64,000 nucleotides of DNA from Lachnospiraceae bacterium MD335 (GTDB taxonomy: Bacteria > Bacillota > Clostridia > Lachnospirales > Lachnospiraceae). This document shows positions 32,521-40,399 of the stretch, piece after piece. The stretch spans positions 1,066,850-1,130,849 of the forward strand of contig KE159628.1 of the NCBI GenBank assembly GCA_000403335.2, read 5' to 3'. Made by a program: the position numbers and the translations under genes. The first letter of the stretch is position 1. Each line of letters starts with the position of its first letter. The notes below the pieces were generated by a model. It ran no database searches and was not told the DNA's origin. It saw only the letters and a program-made list of their open reading frames with translations.

Positions 32521-32981
32521 CAATCCCGTCCTCCAAGCATGGCGTACAAGTTGTGGTTATATGTTACATATTCCGGATAACGAATCTGTACCGCCTGCCA
32601 AAAATAAGGCGCATAGACACAGCAGAACAGTTCTTCCACTGTGTACCGTCTGCACTCGTCCACCTGTTCCTCCGCATCATCGTAATCAAAGACACTTGGC
32701 GTACCATTGCAGTAAAGGTTAAACGCCATCCTGACTACTTTTAAGCTCCCGCTGGTCTGCCATCCTTCATGCAGACACTCCGTTTTTACACATCCTGTCT
32801 TAAAGTTATAAATGCTTTTGATATTTCTTCTTGTGTCATCGCTGATACCAAGACAATATACAAGCGCTTTGTGGTATACGTCCTGATACCTGACCTCTTT
32901 CAATTTCTCGTAGTAGAATTTTTCATGTGCATCGCTGATAAAAATAATCGCTTTCTCTGCTCCTAACGCTGTACTACTCAT
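32520..32981 (-). CDS. DUF6075-like protein
   Basis: A 153-residue protein with the DUF6075 pattern FISDAHEKFYYEKLKEVRYQD...YHKALVYCLGISDDTRRNI and a C-terminal EQVDECRRYTVEELFCCVYAPYFWQAVQIRYPEY. Function unknown; it is a regular first gene of parAB-repA operons of ICEs and plasmids. Of three candidate starts, ATG 32981 (MSSTALG) has GGAGG at the best distance. Confidence 0.75.
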   Translation of the reverse strand: MSSTALGAEKAIIFISDAHEKFYYEKLKEVRYQDVYHKALVYCLGISDDTRRNIKSIYNFKTGCVKTECLHEGWQTSGSLKVVRMAFNLYCNGTPSVFDYDDAEEQVDECRRYTVEELFCCVYAPYFWQAVQIRYPEYVTYNHNLYAMLGGRD

Positions 32982-33217
32982 GTTCATTTCCTCCATTTCC
33001 TATTTTGTTTTTTGACCATAACAAAAGGACACTTCCCTAAAATTTTCTTTTAGAAAAATGTCCTTATCGTACAAAATATTGAATTAGATTTATGAGTACA
33101 ACTATTCATTAACGCTTATTATTCTTCATTATGCGTTGTAAAATTGTTGTAAATTTGTTGTAGTTTACAAGTTCAAGTACCGCAAACCCTTGATTTTACT
33201 GGTCTTTTCCGCCAAGC
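32982..33217. other. ICE right-end region and junction with prophage
   Basis: No gene. It holds the promoter side of the DUF6075 operon, a dyad AAAGGACA...TGTCCTT (33024-33067), two nearby TTGTTGTAAATT-type repeats (33137-33170), and a segment after 33170 where the ICE meets phage DNA. The attachment core cannot be defined, because the other ICE end is not in the window. Confidence 0.5.
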
Positions 33218-33297
33218 GTTTTCATTGTCGGGAAATGAAGAACATAATGCTTGGCATTGATGAGTACCCGGAAACAGGCACGCTTGATTTTGGTTAA
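33218..33297 (+). pseudogene. Phage baseplate J-like protein, C-terminal remnant
   Basis: The last codons read NIMLGIDEYPETGTLDFG and stop, the usual end of a clostridial prophage baseplate protein. Just upstream, the continuation (FSLSGNEE) is in another frame, so the remnant seems to carry a small indel as well as being cut. RBS GAAGGGAGGTGG follows for the next gene. Confidence 0.5.
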
Positions 33298-33312
33298 GAA
33301 GGGAGGTGGAGC

Positions 33313-34674
33313 ATGGAAAGACCGGATTTGGAAAACTTCCCTGTAAGTGTGAGCGCCAAGAAGATGTTAGGATATGTGTCGGACGGTTTTTATGATAATT
33401 CCTATGTTGGGAAATGGCTGTTTGAAATCATGGGACAGGAGTATGACATGGCTTTGGAAGCGGTAGAGGAGCTTCCAAAGCAGTTTTTTCCGGAAACTGC
33501 CACATGGGGATTGATGTACCATGAAATCAAATGGGGGCTGCCGGTACGTACATATTTGTCCTGTGAGGAACGTAGAAAGCTGATTTGTCAGAAGAGGGAT
33601 TTTGGTTCACCGATGACGCCGTATAGAATGGAAAGGTATCTGCAGGATGCAACAGGATTTGAAGTATATGTTGCGGATGTGAACGATACCGGAGAATATG
33701 GTTTTGTGCCGCCGCATCCGAATGTTTTTAAAGTGTATTTTGTCGGGGAGGAAACACTGGATTCAAAGCTGGTCCGCAAACTGCTGAATAAATTGAAACA
33801 ATCCCACACCACCTATAAGGTCAATGACAGGATGGAGCTTGAGATTAACAACAGGAATTTGGAACGGATTGTTTTGCGAAATATTGTATTTAAGATGGCA
33901 GCTATGTTTTGGTATGACAGGTATATATATAATGAAGCGTGGCTGTTTGATGGTGCATGGCTGTTTGATGGTGCATGGCTGTTTGATGGAACGTGGCTGT
34001 TTGATGGAACGTGGCTGTTTGATGGTACATGGTCGTTTGATGGAACCGTTGGTTTCAATACTAAAAGGCGTTATGGGTTTGCGCTTGGACTGGAATATAA
34101 AATACGTACCTATGTTCGTGAGGGCGTAAAACTTAATTCATTAGGATTGTCAGGAAAAATACGGTTTGATGAAATATTATTTACCACATTAAAATACTGT
34201 TTCAGTATTGGCTTTTGGAATACCCTGTACTTTGATGGTTCGTGGGAGTTTGACGGTTCTGTGATTTTAAGCCAAAGGGAGTGGTATAACATTGCACTTA
34301 GTATTTTATATTGGTATGAAATCAGAAATGATACGGAATTTGCAATGGTGAATGTCTTAAAAACCAAATGGAGGCAGCATGTTCAGGAAGAAATATCCGG
34401 ACATATGGTTTTTGGATTTTCGGCTGAGTTTTGGAGGCTTACGTATTTGGACGGAGAATGGGATTTTGATGAGAAAATACTTTTGAATTCCAATCGGTGC
34501 AGGGCACGGGCAGCTTTGAAAATGTGTACCGCAATGGATTTTTCACAGGAGGAAAAAGTGGAAGATGTTACGGTGGAAACGAAAACAAGGGATTACTGGT
34601 TCCTGAACAGCAGTATGCTGTTTGATGGAAGCAGGAGGTTTAATTCGATTTACAGAAAGGAGACTGTGGAATGA
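33313..34674 (+). CDS. YmfQ/DUF2313-like tail protein with tandem WLFDG repeats
   Basis: A 453-residue tail protein. Residues 1-190 match the YmfQ-like baseplate proteins that follow baseplate J (YDMALEAVEELPKQFFPETA). Residues 210-245 are six tandem copies of a six-residue unit (W-L/S-F-D-G-A/T); single relatives recur later (YFDGSWEFDGS, YLDGEWDFDE, SMLFDGSRRFN). The repeats suggest an elongated, adjustable rod between baseplate and fibre. GGGAGG precedes the ATG. It overlaps the next gene by 4 nt. Confidence 0.75.
   Translation: MERPDLENFPVSVSAKKMLGYVSDGFYDNSYVGKWLFEIMGQEYDMALEAVEELPKQFFPETATWGLMYHEIKWGLPVRTYLSCEERRKLICQKRDFGSPMTPYRMERYLQDATGFEVYVADVNDTGEYGFVPPHPNVFKVYFVGEETLDSKLVRKLLNKLKQSHTTYKVNDRMELEINNRNLERIVLRNIVFKMAAMFWYDRYIYNEAWLFDGAWLFDGAWLFDGTWLFDGTWLFDGTWSFDGTVGFNTKRRYGFALGLEYKIRTYVREGVKLNSLGLSGKIRFDEILFTTLKYCFSIGFWNTLYFDGSWEFDGSVILSQREWYNIALSILYWYEIRNDTEFAMVNVLKTKWRQHVQEEISGHMVFGFSAEFWRLTYLDGEWDFDEKILLNSNRCRARAALKMCTAMDFSQEEKVEDVTVETKTRDYWFLNSSMLFDGSRRFNSIYRKETVE
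33940..34047 (+). repeat. Six tandem 18-bp units in the tail gene
   Basis: Units start at 33940, 33958, 33976, 33994, 34012 and 34030; the consensus is TGGCTGTTTGATGGWRCR. The first five differ only at their last few bases; the sixth has TGGTCG. Multiples of 18 keep the frame, so copy number could change by slippage without disrupting the protein. Confidence 0.9.
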
Positions 34675-35066
34675 GTGTAGAAAAAAATAAAAATGTAATC
34701 ATAACAAAAAAAGCAAGAGAGAAGCTCGTAAAGGCAAGAGCAGGGGCAATACAGCTTCCTAAGATTGCAGGCATGGCATTTGGAAACGGCGGCGTGGAAG
34801 CGGATGGAACCGTGAAACCGCCCATAGATACACAGAACGGACTGACAAATGAGCTTTTTCGGAAAGAGGTTGACGGGTATAGTTTTCCGGCAGATACAAC
34901 CTGCAGGTATGAATGTACGTTGGCGGAAAACGAACTTGTAGGTGAGGAAATAAGCGAAATAGGTCTTTATGATGAAGAGGGTGATATTGTCTGTATTAAG
35001 ACTTTTATGAGGAAAGGCAAGGATGATGATGTTGAGCAGACGTATACATTAGATGATATATTCTAG
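34671..35066 (+). CDS. Phage tail-collar / fibre N-terminal-type protein
   Basis: A 131-residue protein, MSVEKNKNVIITKKAREKLV, followed by IAGMAFGNGGVEADGTVKPP and ENELVGEEISEIGLYDEEGD. The AFG-GG--ADG----P and ELVG--I-EIGLYD motifs are those of phage tail-collar (DUF3751-like) proteins that attach side fibres. It overlaps the YmfQ-like gene by 4 nt. No receptor-binding domain is included, so that role may fall to the next gene. Confidence 0.7.
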   Translation: MSVEKNKNVIITKKAREKLVKARAGAIQLPKIAGMAFGNGGVEADGTVKPPIDTQNGLTNELFRKEVDGYSFPADTTCRYECTLAENELVGEEISEIGLYDEEGDIVCIKTFMRKGKDDDVEQTYTLDDIF

Positions 35067-35093
35067 GATTAAATTAAAGAAAGGATTGAGAAA

Positions 35094-35771
35094 ATGAAAA
35101 AATATATAAGTTCCAACCCGGAGTTTTCGAATGAGATAAATATTGTCGAACCAACGGATCCGGCACATGCGGATAATGTTAACGCGGCTCCGAAGCAGCT
35201 GTTGGAGAATACGCTTGTTAATAAGGGCGATATTGAAGAGTTACAGGAAAAAACAGAAGGTCTTGAAACATGGAAAGATAGTACACAGCAACGGTTAGAC
35301 AACTGCCTAAAAATATTACGCATCACTGACCCGATTTTAGTAGAACTGGGTTCTAGTGGTTCATCATCAAATACTTCGGCACCAAGTGACGTTGATACAT
35401 ATGATTTTATAATTGTTGATCTAGTTAAAATGATACCAAGACCAAAAGACGGCGAATATATACGATTTTCTGCAAGTACGTCAAATTCATCTAGCACGGC
35501 GTTAGAGTTATTCCGTAATATGTCATATAATGTCGCGCTTCCTGCCGTGATAATAAAGAAAATGGAATTTAGTCCATATGTGGCAACTGTATTTGGAGAA
35601 GATGGTGATTATACATTCACTTTATTTGCGTGGAAATATCCAATACTTGCAATATCATTAGCAACAGGGGAAAGAGGACCTGATATTTCAATTCCGAATG
35701 TCAATTATAATCCTGCAAATATATATGTTAAAATTGAGATGAATACCATAAATGACGAGTTGAATTCGTAA
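35094..35771 (+). CDS. Putative tail fibre / receptor-region protein
   Basis: A 225-residue protein. Residues 1-80 have the common prophage start (YISSNPEFSNEINIVEPTDP, AHADNVNAAPKQLLENTLVNKGDIEELQEKTEG), partly coiled coil. From about residue 90 it is low-complexity (GSSGSSSNTSAPS) and then a beta-rich domain with no recognised family. AAAGGATTGAG precedes the ATG. The C-terminal domain is AT-rich relative to its neighbours, as for exchangeable fibre tips. Confidence 0.6.
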   Translation: MKKYISSNPEFSNEINIVEPTDPAHADNVNAAPKQLLENTLVNKGDIEELQEKTEGLETWKDSTQQRLDNCLKILRITDPILVELGSSGSSSNTSAPSDVDTYDFIIVDLVKMIPRPKDGEYIRFSASTSNSSSTALELFRNMSYNVALPAVIIKKMEFSPYVATVFGEDGDYTFTLFAWKYPILAISLATGERGPDISIPNVNYNPANIYVKIEMNTINDELNS

Positions 35772-35832
35772 GGAGCTTATTAATTATGGAAGATATTATT
35801 TTAATATTGTAGTAAATTAGCGGAGGTCAAAT

Positions 35833-36738
35833 ATGAAAAAAGGAATAGACATCGCCAAATGGAACAAAATAACCAACTACCAAGCCCTCAAACCCGCCGG
35901 CGTCGAGTTTGCAATCTTAAAGGTAATCAACGCCCAAAACACCCCCGACTCCCGCTTCCGGGAGCACGTAAACGGCTTAAAAACCGCCGGCATTCCAATA
36001 ACAGGCGGATATACATACTCTTACGCAAACACAGAAGAAAAAGCCCGAAAAGCCGCCGCCGCATTTGTAGAGACAGCAAAACCGCAAAACATCAACACAA
36101 TGTGGCTGGATTTAGAAGACAATGCCGTAAAAGGTCTCGGCAGCAGCATTGTGAACATTATAAATGCATACAAAATGTTCGCAGACTCCGCGAATATGGA
36201 TTTCGGCATCTACACTGGCGCGCAGTATTACAATCCATACCTAAAACCCTACGCAAAGGAAATTGCCGGCATTCCCATTTGGTGGGCGCGGTACCCGTAC
36301 ATAAAGGAACGTACAATAACGGCGGACGTCCCTGACAGCAAATACCTGCCTGCCGGCATGGAGCTGTACGGCTGGCAGTACAGCAGCAAAGGAATTATAA
36401 GCGGCATAGACGGATATGTTGATTTAAACGTATGGTACAAAAAAGAACCATTTGAAAACACGGAACGGGAAATACCAACAGAATACAATCCGTTCACGGA
36501 ACCGACAGGGAACGTTGCAATTGGAAAAATCGGCAATGATACAAGCTGGGTGCAGTGGTATCTGTGGCGGTTCGGTAAACTTACCAATGGCGCAGGGCAG
36601 CCGGATGCAGCAAAGATTAATGGCGTCTTTGACGTGGAAACAAAACGGCAGGTAAGAGAGGTACAGACATTACTCGGACTTGCAGCAGACGGCATTGTTG
36701 GCAAAATTACACGCGCTACATGGAAAAAGATGTGTTAA
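35833..36738 (+). CDS. GH25 lysozyme-like endolysin with peptidoglycan-binding domain
   Basis: A 301-residue endolysin. The glycoside hydrolase 25 domain occupies about residues 1-195: GIDIAKWNKI at the start, MWLDLEDNAV with catalytic-type Asp-x-Glu near 95, and ISGIDGYVDLNVWY at its end. A PG_binding_1 domain follows (about 225-300, TSWVQWYLWRFGK...INGVFDVETKRQVREVQTLLGLAADGIVG). It would cut cell-wall glycan during lysis. No signal peptide, so it needs the holin encoded next. Confidence 0.92.
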   Translation: MKKGIDIAKWNKITNYQALKPAGVEFAILKVINAQNTPDSRFREHVNGLKTAGIPITGGYTYSYANTEEKARKAAAAFVETAKPQNINTMWLDLEDNAVKGLGSSIVNIINAYKMFADSANMDFGIYTGAQYYNPYLKPYAKEIAGIPIWWARYPYIKERTITADVPDSKYLPAGMELYGWQYSSKGIISGIDGYVDLNVWYKKEPFENTEREIPTEYNPFTEPTGNVAIGKIGNDTSWVQWYLWRFGKLTNGAGQPDAAKINGVFDVETKRQVREVQTLLGLAADGIVGKITRATWKKMC

Positions 36739-36752
36739 GGGAGGAACAAATC

Positions 36753-37211
36753 ATGGATAAAATAAAAACAATAATCATTATTATAATTTCAGGAGTAATG
36801 GATTTCTTGGGAATACTGGCAATTCCTGTATTTCTCATGGTCGCATGCAATATCATCGACTACATAACGGGACTTATGGCATCCAAGTACAGGGAAGAAC
36901 AAATCAGCAGCTATAAAGGCATCCGCGGCATCACCAAAAAGGTATGCATGTGGCTGCTGGTTCTTGTCGGCAGCTTTATTGACATTATTATCAATTACAC
37001 GGCAGAATACATGGGGATAGGGTTCAAAATTCCATTTATCGTTGCAACGTTTGTTGCCGTGTGGATTGTAGTAAACGAGATTATATCCATACTGGAAAAT
37101 ATCATAGACATCGGAGTTGTGCTTCCGCCGTTCCTGATGCCGATTGTCAGGTTAATAAAAAAAGAAATAGAAACAGTGGCAAATGATTCGGGAGAGGGAA
37201 ACGGTCATTAG
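36753..37211 (+). CDS. Phage holin (phage_holin_4-like)
   Basis: A 152-residue protein with three or four membrane segments: residues 4-30, 55-75, 85-105 and 110-130. GLMASKYREEQISSYKGIRGITKKVCMWLLV is the signature loop of the toxin-secretion/phage-lysis holin family. It forms membrane lesions that release the lysin. I chose ATG 36753 because AAGGGAGGAAC lies just upstream. A terminator overlaps its end. Confidence 0.88.
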   Translation: MDKIKTIIIIIISGVMDFLGILAIPVFLMVACNIIDYITGLMASKYREEQISSYKGIRGITKKVCMWLLVLVGSFIDIIINYTAEYMGIGFKIPFIVATFVAVWIVVNEIISILENIIDIGVVLPPFLMPIVRLIKKEIETVANDSGEGNGH

Positions 37212-37221
37212 ACCGTCCCTC
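37194..37221 (+). terminator. Terminator at the end of the lysis genes
   Basis: GAGGGAAACGGTC (37194-37206, AA bulged) pairs with GACCGTCCCTC (37211-37221) around ATTA, overlapping the holin stop codon; a short T-rich stretch follows. It closes the late transcription unit. Confidence 0.7.
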
Positions 37222-37619
37222 TTATATGCTGTTAAATACCTCCACCACAGCATTTTGCATTTTGGGAATTATTTAGTATAAAAAAATAATCCGTCAATTA
37301 TAATTCTCATATCTGAAATCACTTTCGCCCAGCGCATCTCCGCTGGGTGGGGTGGTTAATATACGCAACCTTCTGCAATACTGTTTTCAATTATTGAATA
37401 AGCATCAATCTCCAATTTGTATTTTTTTCGCTTTTAAAATATCATTTATTGATAAGGAAACAGGAGAACCAATTATATTCTTTTATGACAAGGGGTGCAG
37501 TGATGTCGCTTTTTATATTGTAATATGCTGATAGGATATAACAAAAACCGCTATAAAATAACAAAAGACACATGTGTGTGTCAATAAGTGCTATCTTATA
37601 ACGGAAGGAGCGACGACGT
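37222..37619. other. Gene-free stretch after prophage lysis genes
   Basis: No gene is supported. It contains a GC-rich hairpin CCCAGCG-CATCTC-CGCTGGG (37329-37348) and, just upstream of the XRE gene, the dyad GACACA-TGTG-TGTGTC (37567-37582), which may be an operator. Confidence 0.5.
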
Positions 37620-37880
37620 ATGATAAGAATTTTACTATCTACTAAGCTCGGTGAACGCAGGTGGACACAGGCAGAATTAGCAAGGGCTACAGGAATCCGA
37701 CCAAACACAATCAATGAATTGTACCATGAGTTAGTTGAGAGAGTGAGTTTAGAACAGCTAGACCTTATTTGTGAAGCTTTGGATTGCAAACTCGATGAAC
37801 TGATTGTGAGAGTGCCGGAGAAAAGCCCTAAAATTCTACATACCAAGAATGGCTCTCTGATTTCACCAACTGACAAATAG
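37620..37880 (+). CDS. Small XRE-family regulator
   Basis: An 86-residue helix-turn-helix protein of the HTH_26 kind: LGERRWTQAELARATGIRPNTINELYHELVERVSLEQLDLICEALDCKLDELI. GGAAGGAG precedes the ATG by 8 nt. It may be a prophage-derived repressor of the lysis-end moron genes. A terminator follows it. Confidence 0.82.
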   Translation: MIRILLSTKLGERRWTQAELARATGIRPNTINELYHELVERVSLEQLDLICEALDCKLDELIVRVPEKSPKILHTKNGSLISPTDK

Positions 37881-37905
37881 TGCTGCAACATTATTGTCAA
37901 AAAGG

Positions 37906-37931
37906 AAGACGTTCATGGATGCGAACGTCTT
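37906..37931. terminator. Bidirectional terminator
   Basis: AAGACGTTC (37906-37914) pairs with GAACGTCTT (37923-37931), flanked by T-rich DNA; it lies between two convergent genes. Confidence 0.75.
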
Positions 37932-37939
37932 TCTTCATA

Positions 37940-38392
37940 TCATAAATCCTGCGTACATTCAATGGAATTTTTTTCTAAAGATTTTTCAAAAATTGATATA
38001 TCCATATTGTTATCAATATATCCTCGGCGGATGGTTTCTATATAACAAGCAGATGGTTTTCCGGGAAGCTGTCGTTCATCCATGATATATACCATTGCTT
38101 TCTTTTTTCTTCCTCCGATATCCACCATGATATTTTTCTTGAAATAGTAGCGTGGGTACCCCTCGTATATGTCCAGCCGATATTCATCGATTGTCTGAAT
38201 TTCCCATACAAGAACAGGAACAGTTGAGCCGGATTTCCTTTCGATTGTTGCATGTGAGTTCCTTTTTGCGCCTCTATAAACCAGCTCCCAGTTATTCAAT
38301 ACTCCTTTTGCATAAACTCTAGCAGAGGGACATCTAGTGGCCATCTGTACCAAATTAAGGTTGCTACCATAAGCAATATATAATTTTCTCAT
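37940..38392 (-). CDS. Gamma-glutamylcyclotransferase (AIG2)-like protein
   Basis: A 150-residue GGCT/AIG2-fold protein: KLYIAYGSNLNLVQMATRCP at the start (the YGSNL substrate loop) and the acidic DIYEGYPRYYFKKN near residue 75. Members of this fold cleave gamma-glutamyl-amine bonds. It lies downstream of an amidoligase gene on the same strand; literature on amidoligases describes recurring pairs with GGCT-like proteins, with the two forming and cutting amide links on the same product. Confidence 0.85.
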   Translation of the reverse strand: MRKLYIAYGSNLNLVQMATRCPSARVYAKGVLNNWELVYRGAKRNSHATIERKSGSTVPVLVWEIQTIDEYRLDIYEGYPRYYFKKNIMVDIGGRKKKAMVYIMDERQLPGKPSACYIETIRRGYIDNNMDISIFEKSLEKNSIECTQDL

Positions 38393-38443
38393 GATATTTT
38401 CTCCGTTTCTCCCCGTTGTGCCGGTAGGTCAGCGTATAATTTG

Positions 38444-39367
38444 TTAAGCAGCTCTGCAGATCACTCCTGCGGCTTTCTTCAATGGTGTCATAAGATGCAG
38501 GCGGCAAGTTTTGTATTCATCACCATAAAGTCCTAACCGGTTGGTGAGGATATTCCGCATAATCGTAACTTTCTGCACCGGTGTGTAATTATCCATACTT
38601 TTGAAGATGACCTTTCCAGTGTCCGTAATTGCCCATGCTGAGACTGCGAGACAGAATTGAATGTATGCTTTGATTTTTCCAGCGTGGAGGGTGGAATTGA
38701 AAAGTCTGAATTCGACAGTTCCATTTGAAAAATAGGAGTGGAGATTAACTCCGTGATATCGGGTAGGATTGTAATGCTGATGGTCGATGCCACTAATGTA
38801 TCCGTCGTTCGCCGGACTGTACCAAATGCGTTCAGCATCATTACGAGAAAGCTCTGTGCAGGATTTCATTTCTTTTAAAAGGTTTGCGCTAAGCTTTTGG
38901 CACCAACGCTCTCCGCGACTTTTGATTTCAAGTGCTTCATATATTAAATCCTGCCGAGCCACCATGAAATTGATTAAACGTTTCAGGGAATTTGGAGTGT
39001 GGTTCGCCCCATCTACATGAACATGGATTCCGCAAGAAGTGTTTGTTCTTGCGCCATTTTCACGAAGCTTTCGAATGATGTTCTGTAGTAATTCAATGTC
39101 TGTGTAGTTGAGCGGTGGAGTTACCAATTCCACTTTATATTCGTCTATTGGAGAATTGCTGTTATCACTCTGAATAGAACTGATAGAACCATCTCTCATT
39201 ACTTTCCATTTGCGTGCTGCCTGGTCTGCAATAATGCGGGTTTCGTAGCAAGTGCTGTCTGGTTTGGATGCTGTGGTTCCGAGAACTTCTGCGACAATGG
39301 CAGCTGCTTTTTCTCTTGTAATACCTGTCATTTCTACTTCGACTCCGAATAACTGATTTTTTAACAT
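38444..39367 (-). CDS. Amidoligase (COOH-NH2 ligase) family enzyme
   Basis: A 307-residue amidoligase_2-type enzyme. Its motifs are FGVEVEMTGITREKAA (paired glutamates), SCGIHVHVDGANHTPNSLKR near residue 115, and NGTVEFRLFNSTLHAGKI near 225. The family is related to glutamine synthetase and gamma-glutamyl-cysteine ligase and is thought to couple amino acids or peptides to amines. AGGAGGACAAA precedes the ATG. The promoter region (39450-39455 TTGACA on the minus strand) is shared with a divergent regulator gene. Confidence 0.88.
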   Translation of the reverse strand: MLKNQLFGVEVEMTGITREKAAAIVAEVLGTTASKPDSTCYETRIIADQAARKWKVMRDGSISSIQSDNSNSPIDEYKVELVTPPLNYTDIELLQNIIRKLRENGARTNTSCGIHVHVDGANHTPNSLKRLINFMVARQDLIYEALEIKSRGERWCQKLSANLLKEMKSCTELSRNDAERIWYSPANDGYISGIDHQHYNPTRYHGVNLHSYFSNGTVEFRLFNSTLHAGKIKAYIQFCLAVSAWAITDTGKVIFKSMDNYTPVQKVTIMRNILTNRLGLYGDEYKTCRLHLMTPLKKAAGVICRAA

Positions 39368-39495
39368 ATGTTTGTCCTCCTCGTGTTTTAAGATATTAGA
39401 ATTTTATTCTGTGTTCTTGTTATAAATATATTACCATATGCACACGGTATGTCAATACTTTTTAGAAAAAAATTTCAATATCTTAGAATTATTTA

Positions 39496-39524
39496 TTGAC
39501 TTATAAGTCTGATTTTGATAAGAT
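39496..39524 (+). promoter_or_regulatory. Promoter with palindromic operator before small XRE gene
   Basis: TTGACT (39496-39501), a 17-nt spacer and TAAGAT (39519-39524). The 12-bp palindrome GACTTATAAGTC (39498-39509) overlaps the -35 element, well placed for repression by the gene's own product. Confidence 0.6.
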
Positions 39525-39542
39525 AGAAGAGAGGTGATGATT

Positions 39543-39749
39543 ATGATTACATATAAACCATTATGGAAAACGCTGATAGATAAGGATATGAAGAAGATGG
39601 ATTTAGTTACTAATGGTACGTTAAGCAGAGGCACATTGGCAAAAATGGGGAAAAACGAAAAAGTGAGCCTTGATGTAATTGAACGTATATGCGGTAAATT
39701 GCATTGTAGAATTGAAGAGGTAATAGTGTATGATGAAAATATCGAATAA
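39543..39749 (+). CDS. Small XRE-family regulator (HTH_26 type)
   Basis: A 68-residue protein, MITYKPLWKTLIDKDMKKMD, then GTLSRGTLAKMGKNEKVSLDVIERICGKLHCRIEEVI, a compact HTH_26-like repressor. AGAGAGGTGATGATT precedes the ATG. The palindrome in its promoter suggests autoregulation. It overlaps the broken GIY-YIG gene by 20 nt, as if it once controlled it. Confidence 0.8.
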   Translation: MITYKPLWKTLIDKDMKKMDLVTNGTLSRGTLAKMGKNEKVSLDVIERICGKLHCRIEEVIVYDENIE

Positions 39750-40183
39750 TGTAAACGAGATTAGGATAGAGGATATATCTGCAAACATAGAGTTATCATG
39801 TATCTATCTAATAGAAAATCTGTGTAATGGAAAAGTATATATAGGAAAAGCTTCAGATGCGATTCATCGAATTGCTGGACACTATTACTCGTTGAGAAAA
39901 GGGAATCATATTATCAGAGAAATGTAAGAAGATTTCAATGTCGGTAATGAATTTGAAATCAAGACGCTTTGCCCATTCGATAAAAAAAGATCACGATAGA
40001 AAGACAAAAGCACTGGAAACTTTCTTCATATTGCAGTATGATGGAGTAGGAAAAGGGTATAATGCGACCTATAATTATCCTTCTGTCGAGAGAGCCCATG
40101 AGATTGTGGAGGACAATGCCGAATATATAATCCGCTGTCTGAAAAACAATGGAATTAGATTTAGGCTGGAGATAAAGCTGTGA
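39730..40183 (+). pseudogene. GIY-YIG nuclease-like gene, broken
   Basis: The first part has IELSCIYLIENLCNGKVYIGKASDAIHRI, a GIY-YIG core, then meets a TAA at 39925-39927. The same frame continues EDFNVGNEFEIKTLCPFD before a second stop, and the end (ALETFFILQYDGVGKGYNATY) is in another frame. One nonsense and one frameshift have therefore inactivated it. The original protein would be about 150 residues, probably a small endonuclease with a Q/E-F-I-QYDG ending. Confidence 0.75.
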
Positions 40184-40321
40184 GATTGTCGTGAGATTTA
40201 TAACTATGTGGAATGTATGGAAAGTGTGGACATACTCAAAAAGGACACGTATTTCAAAGATTTTTTAGCGTTGAAAGTACATGAAAATGCTAATAGGAAA
40301 TCGAGTTCGAGTGAGAAGGTA

Positions 40322-40361
40322 AATCCTCGCAAGTCTTGAAAAATCAAGGCTTGTGGGGATT
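40322..40361 (+). terminator. Long stem terminator before the tyrosine-integrase element
   Basis: AATCCTCGCAAGTCTTGA (40322-40339) pairs along 18 nt, with wobbles, to TCAAGGCTTGTGGGGATT (40344-40361) around AAAA, followed by TTTT. Just upstream is GAGTTCGAGT, a T-loop-like sequence that recurs near the other end of the element (58291). Confidence 0.8.
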
Positions 40362-40399
40362 TTTTAATTGGCGGTGGGTACGATTTGGGTACAGATTTT

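Noticed and set aside
33940-34047. 18-bp tandem repeats as CRISPR or microsatellite noise
   Set aside because: They are contiguous, in frame and encode a regular peptide inside a complete gene.
40300-40320. tRNA 3' end (GAGTTCGAGT)
   Set aside because: No cloverleaf can be drawn upstream; no acceptor stem or CCA. Only the T-loop-like motif is there.
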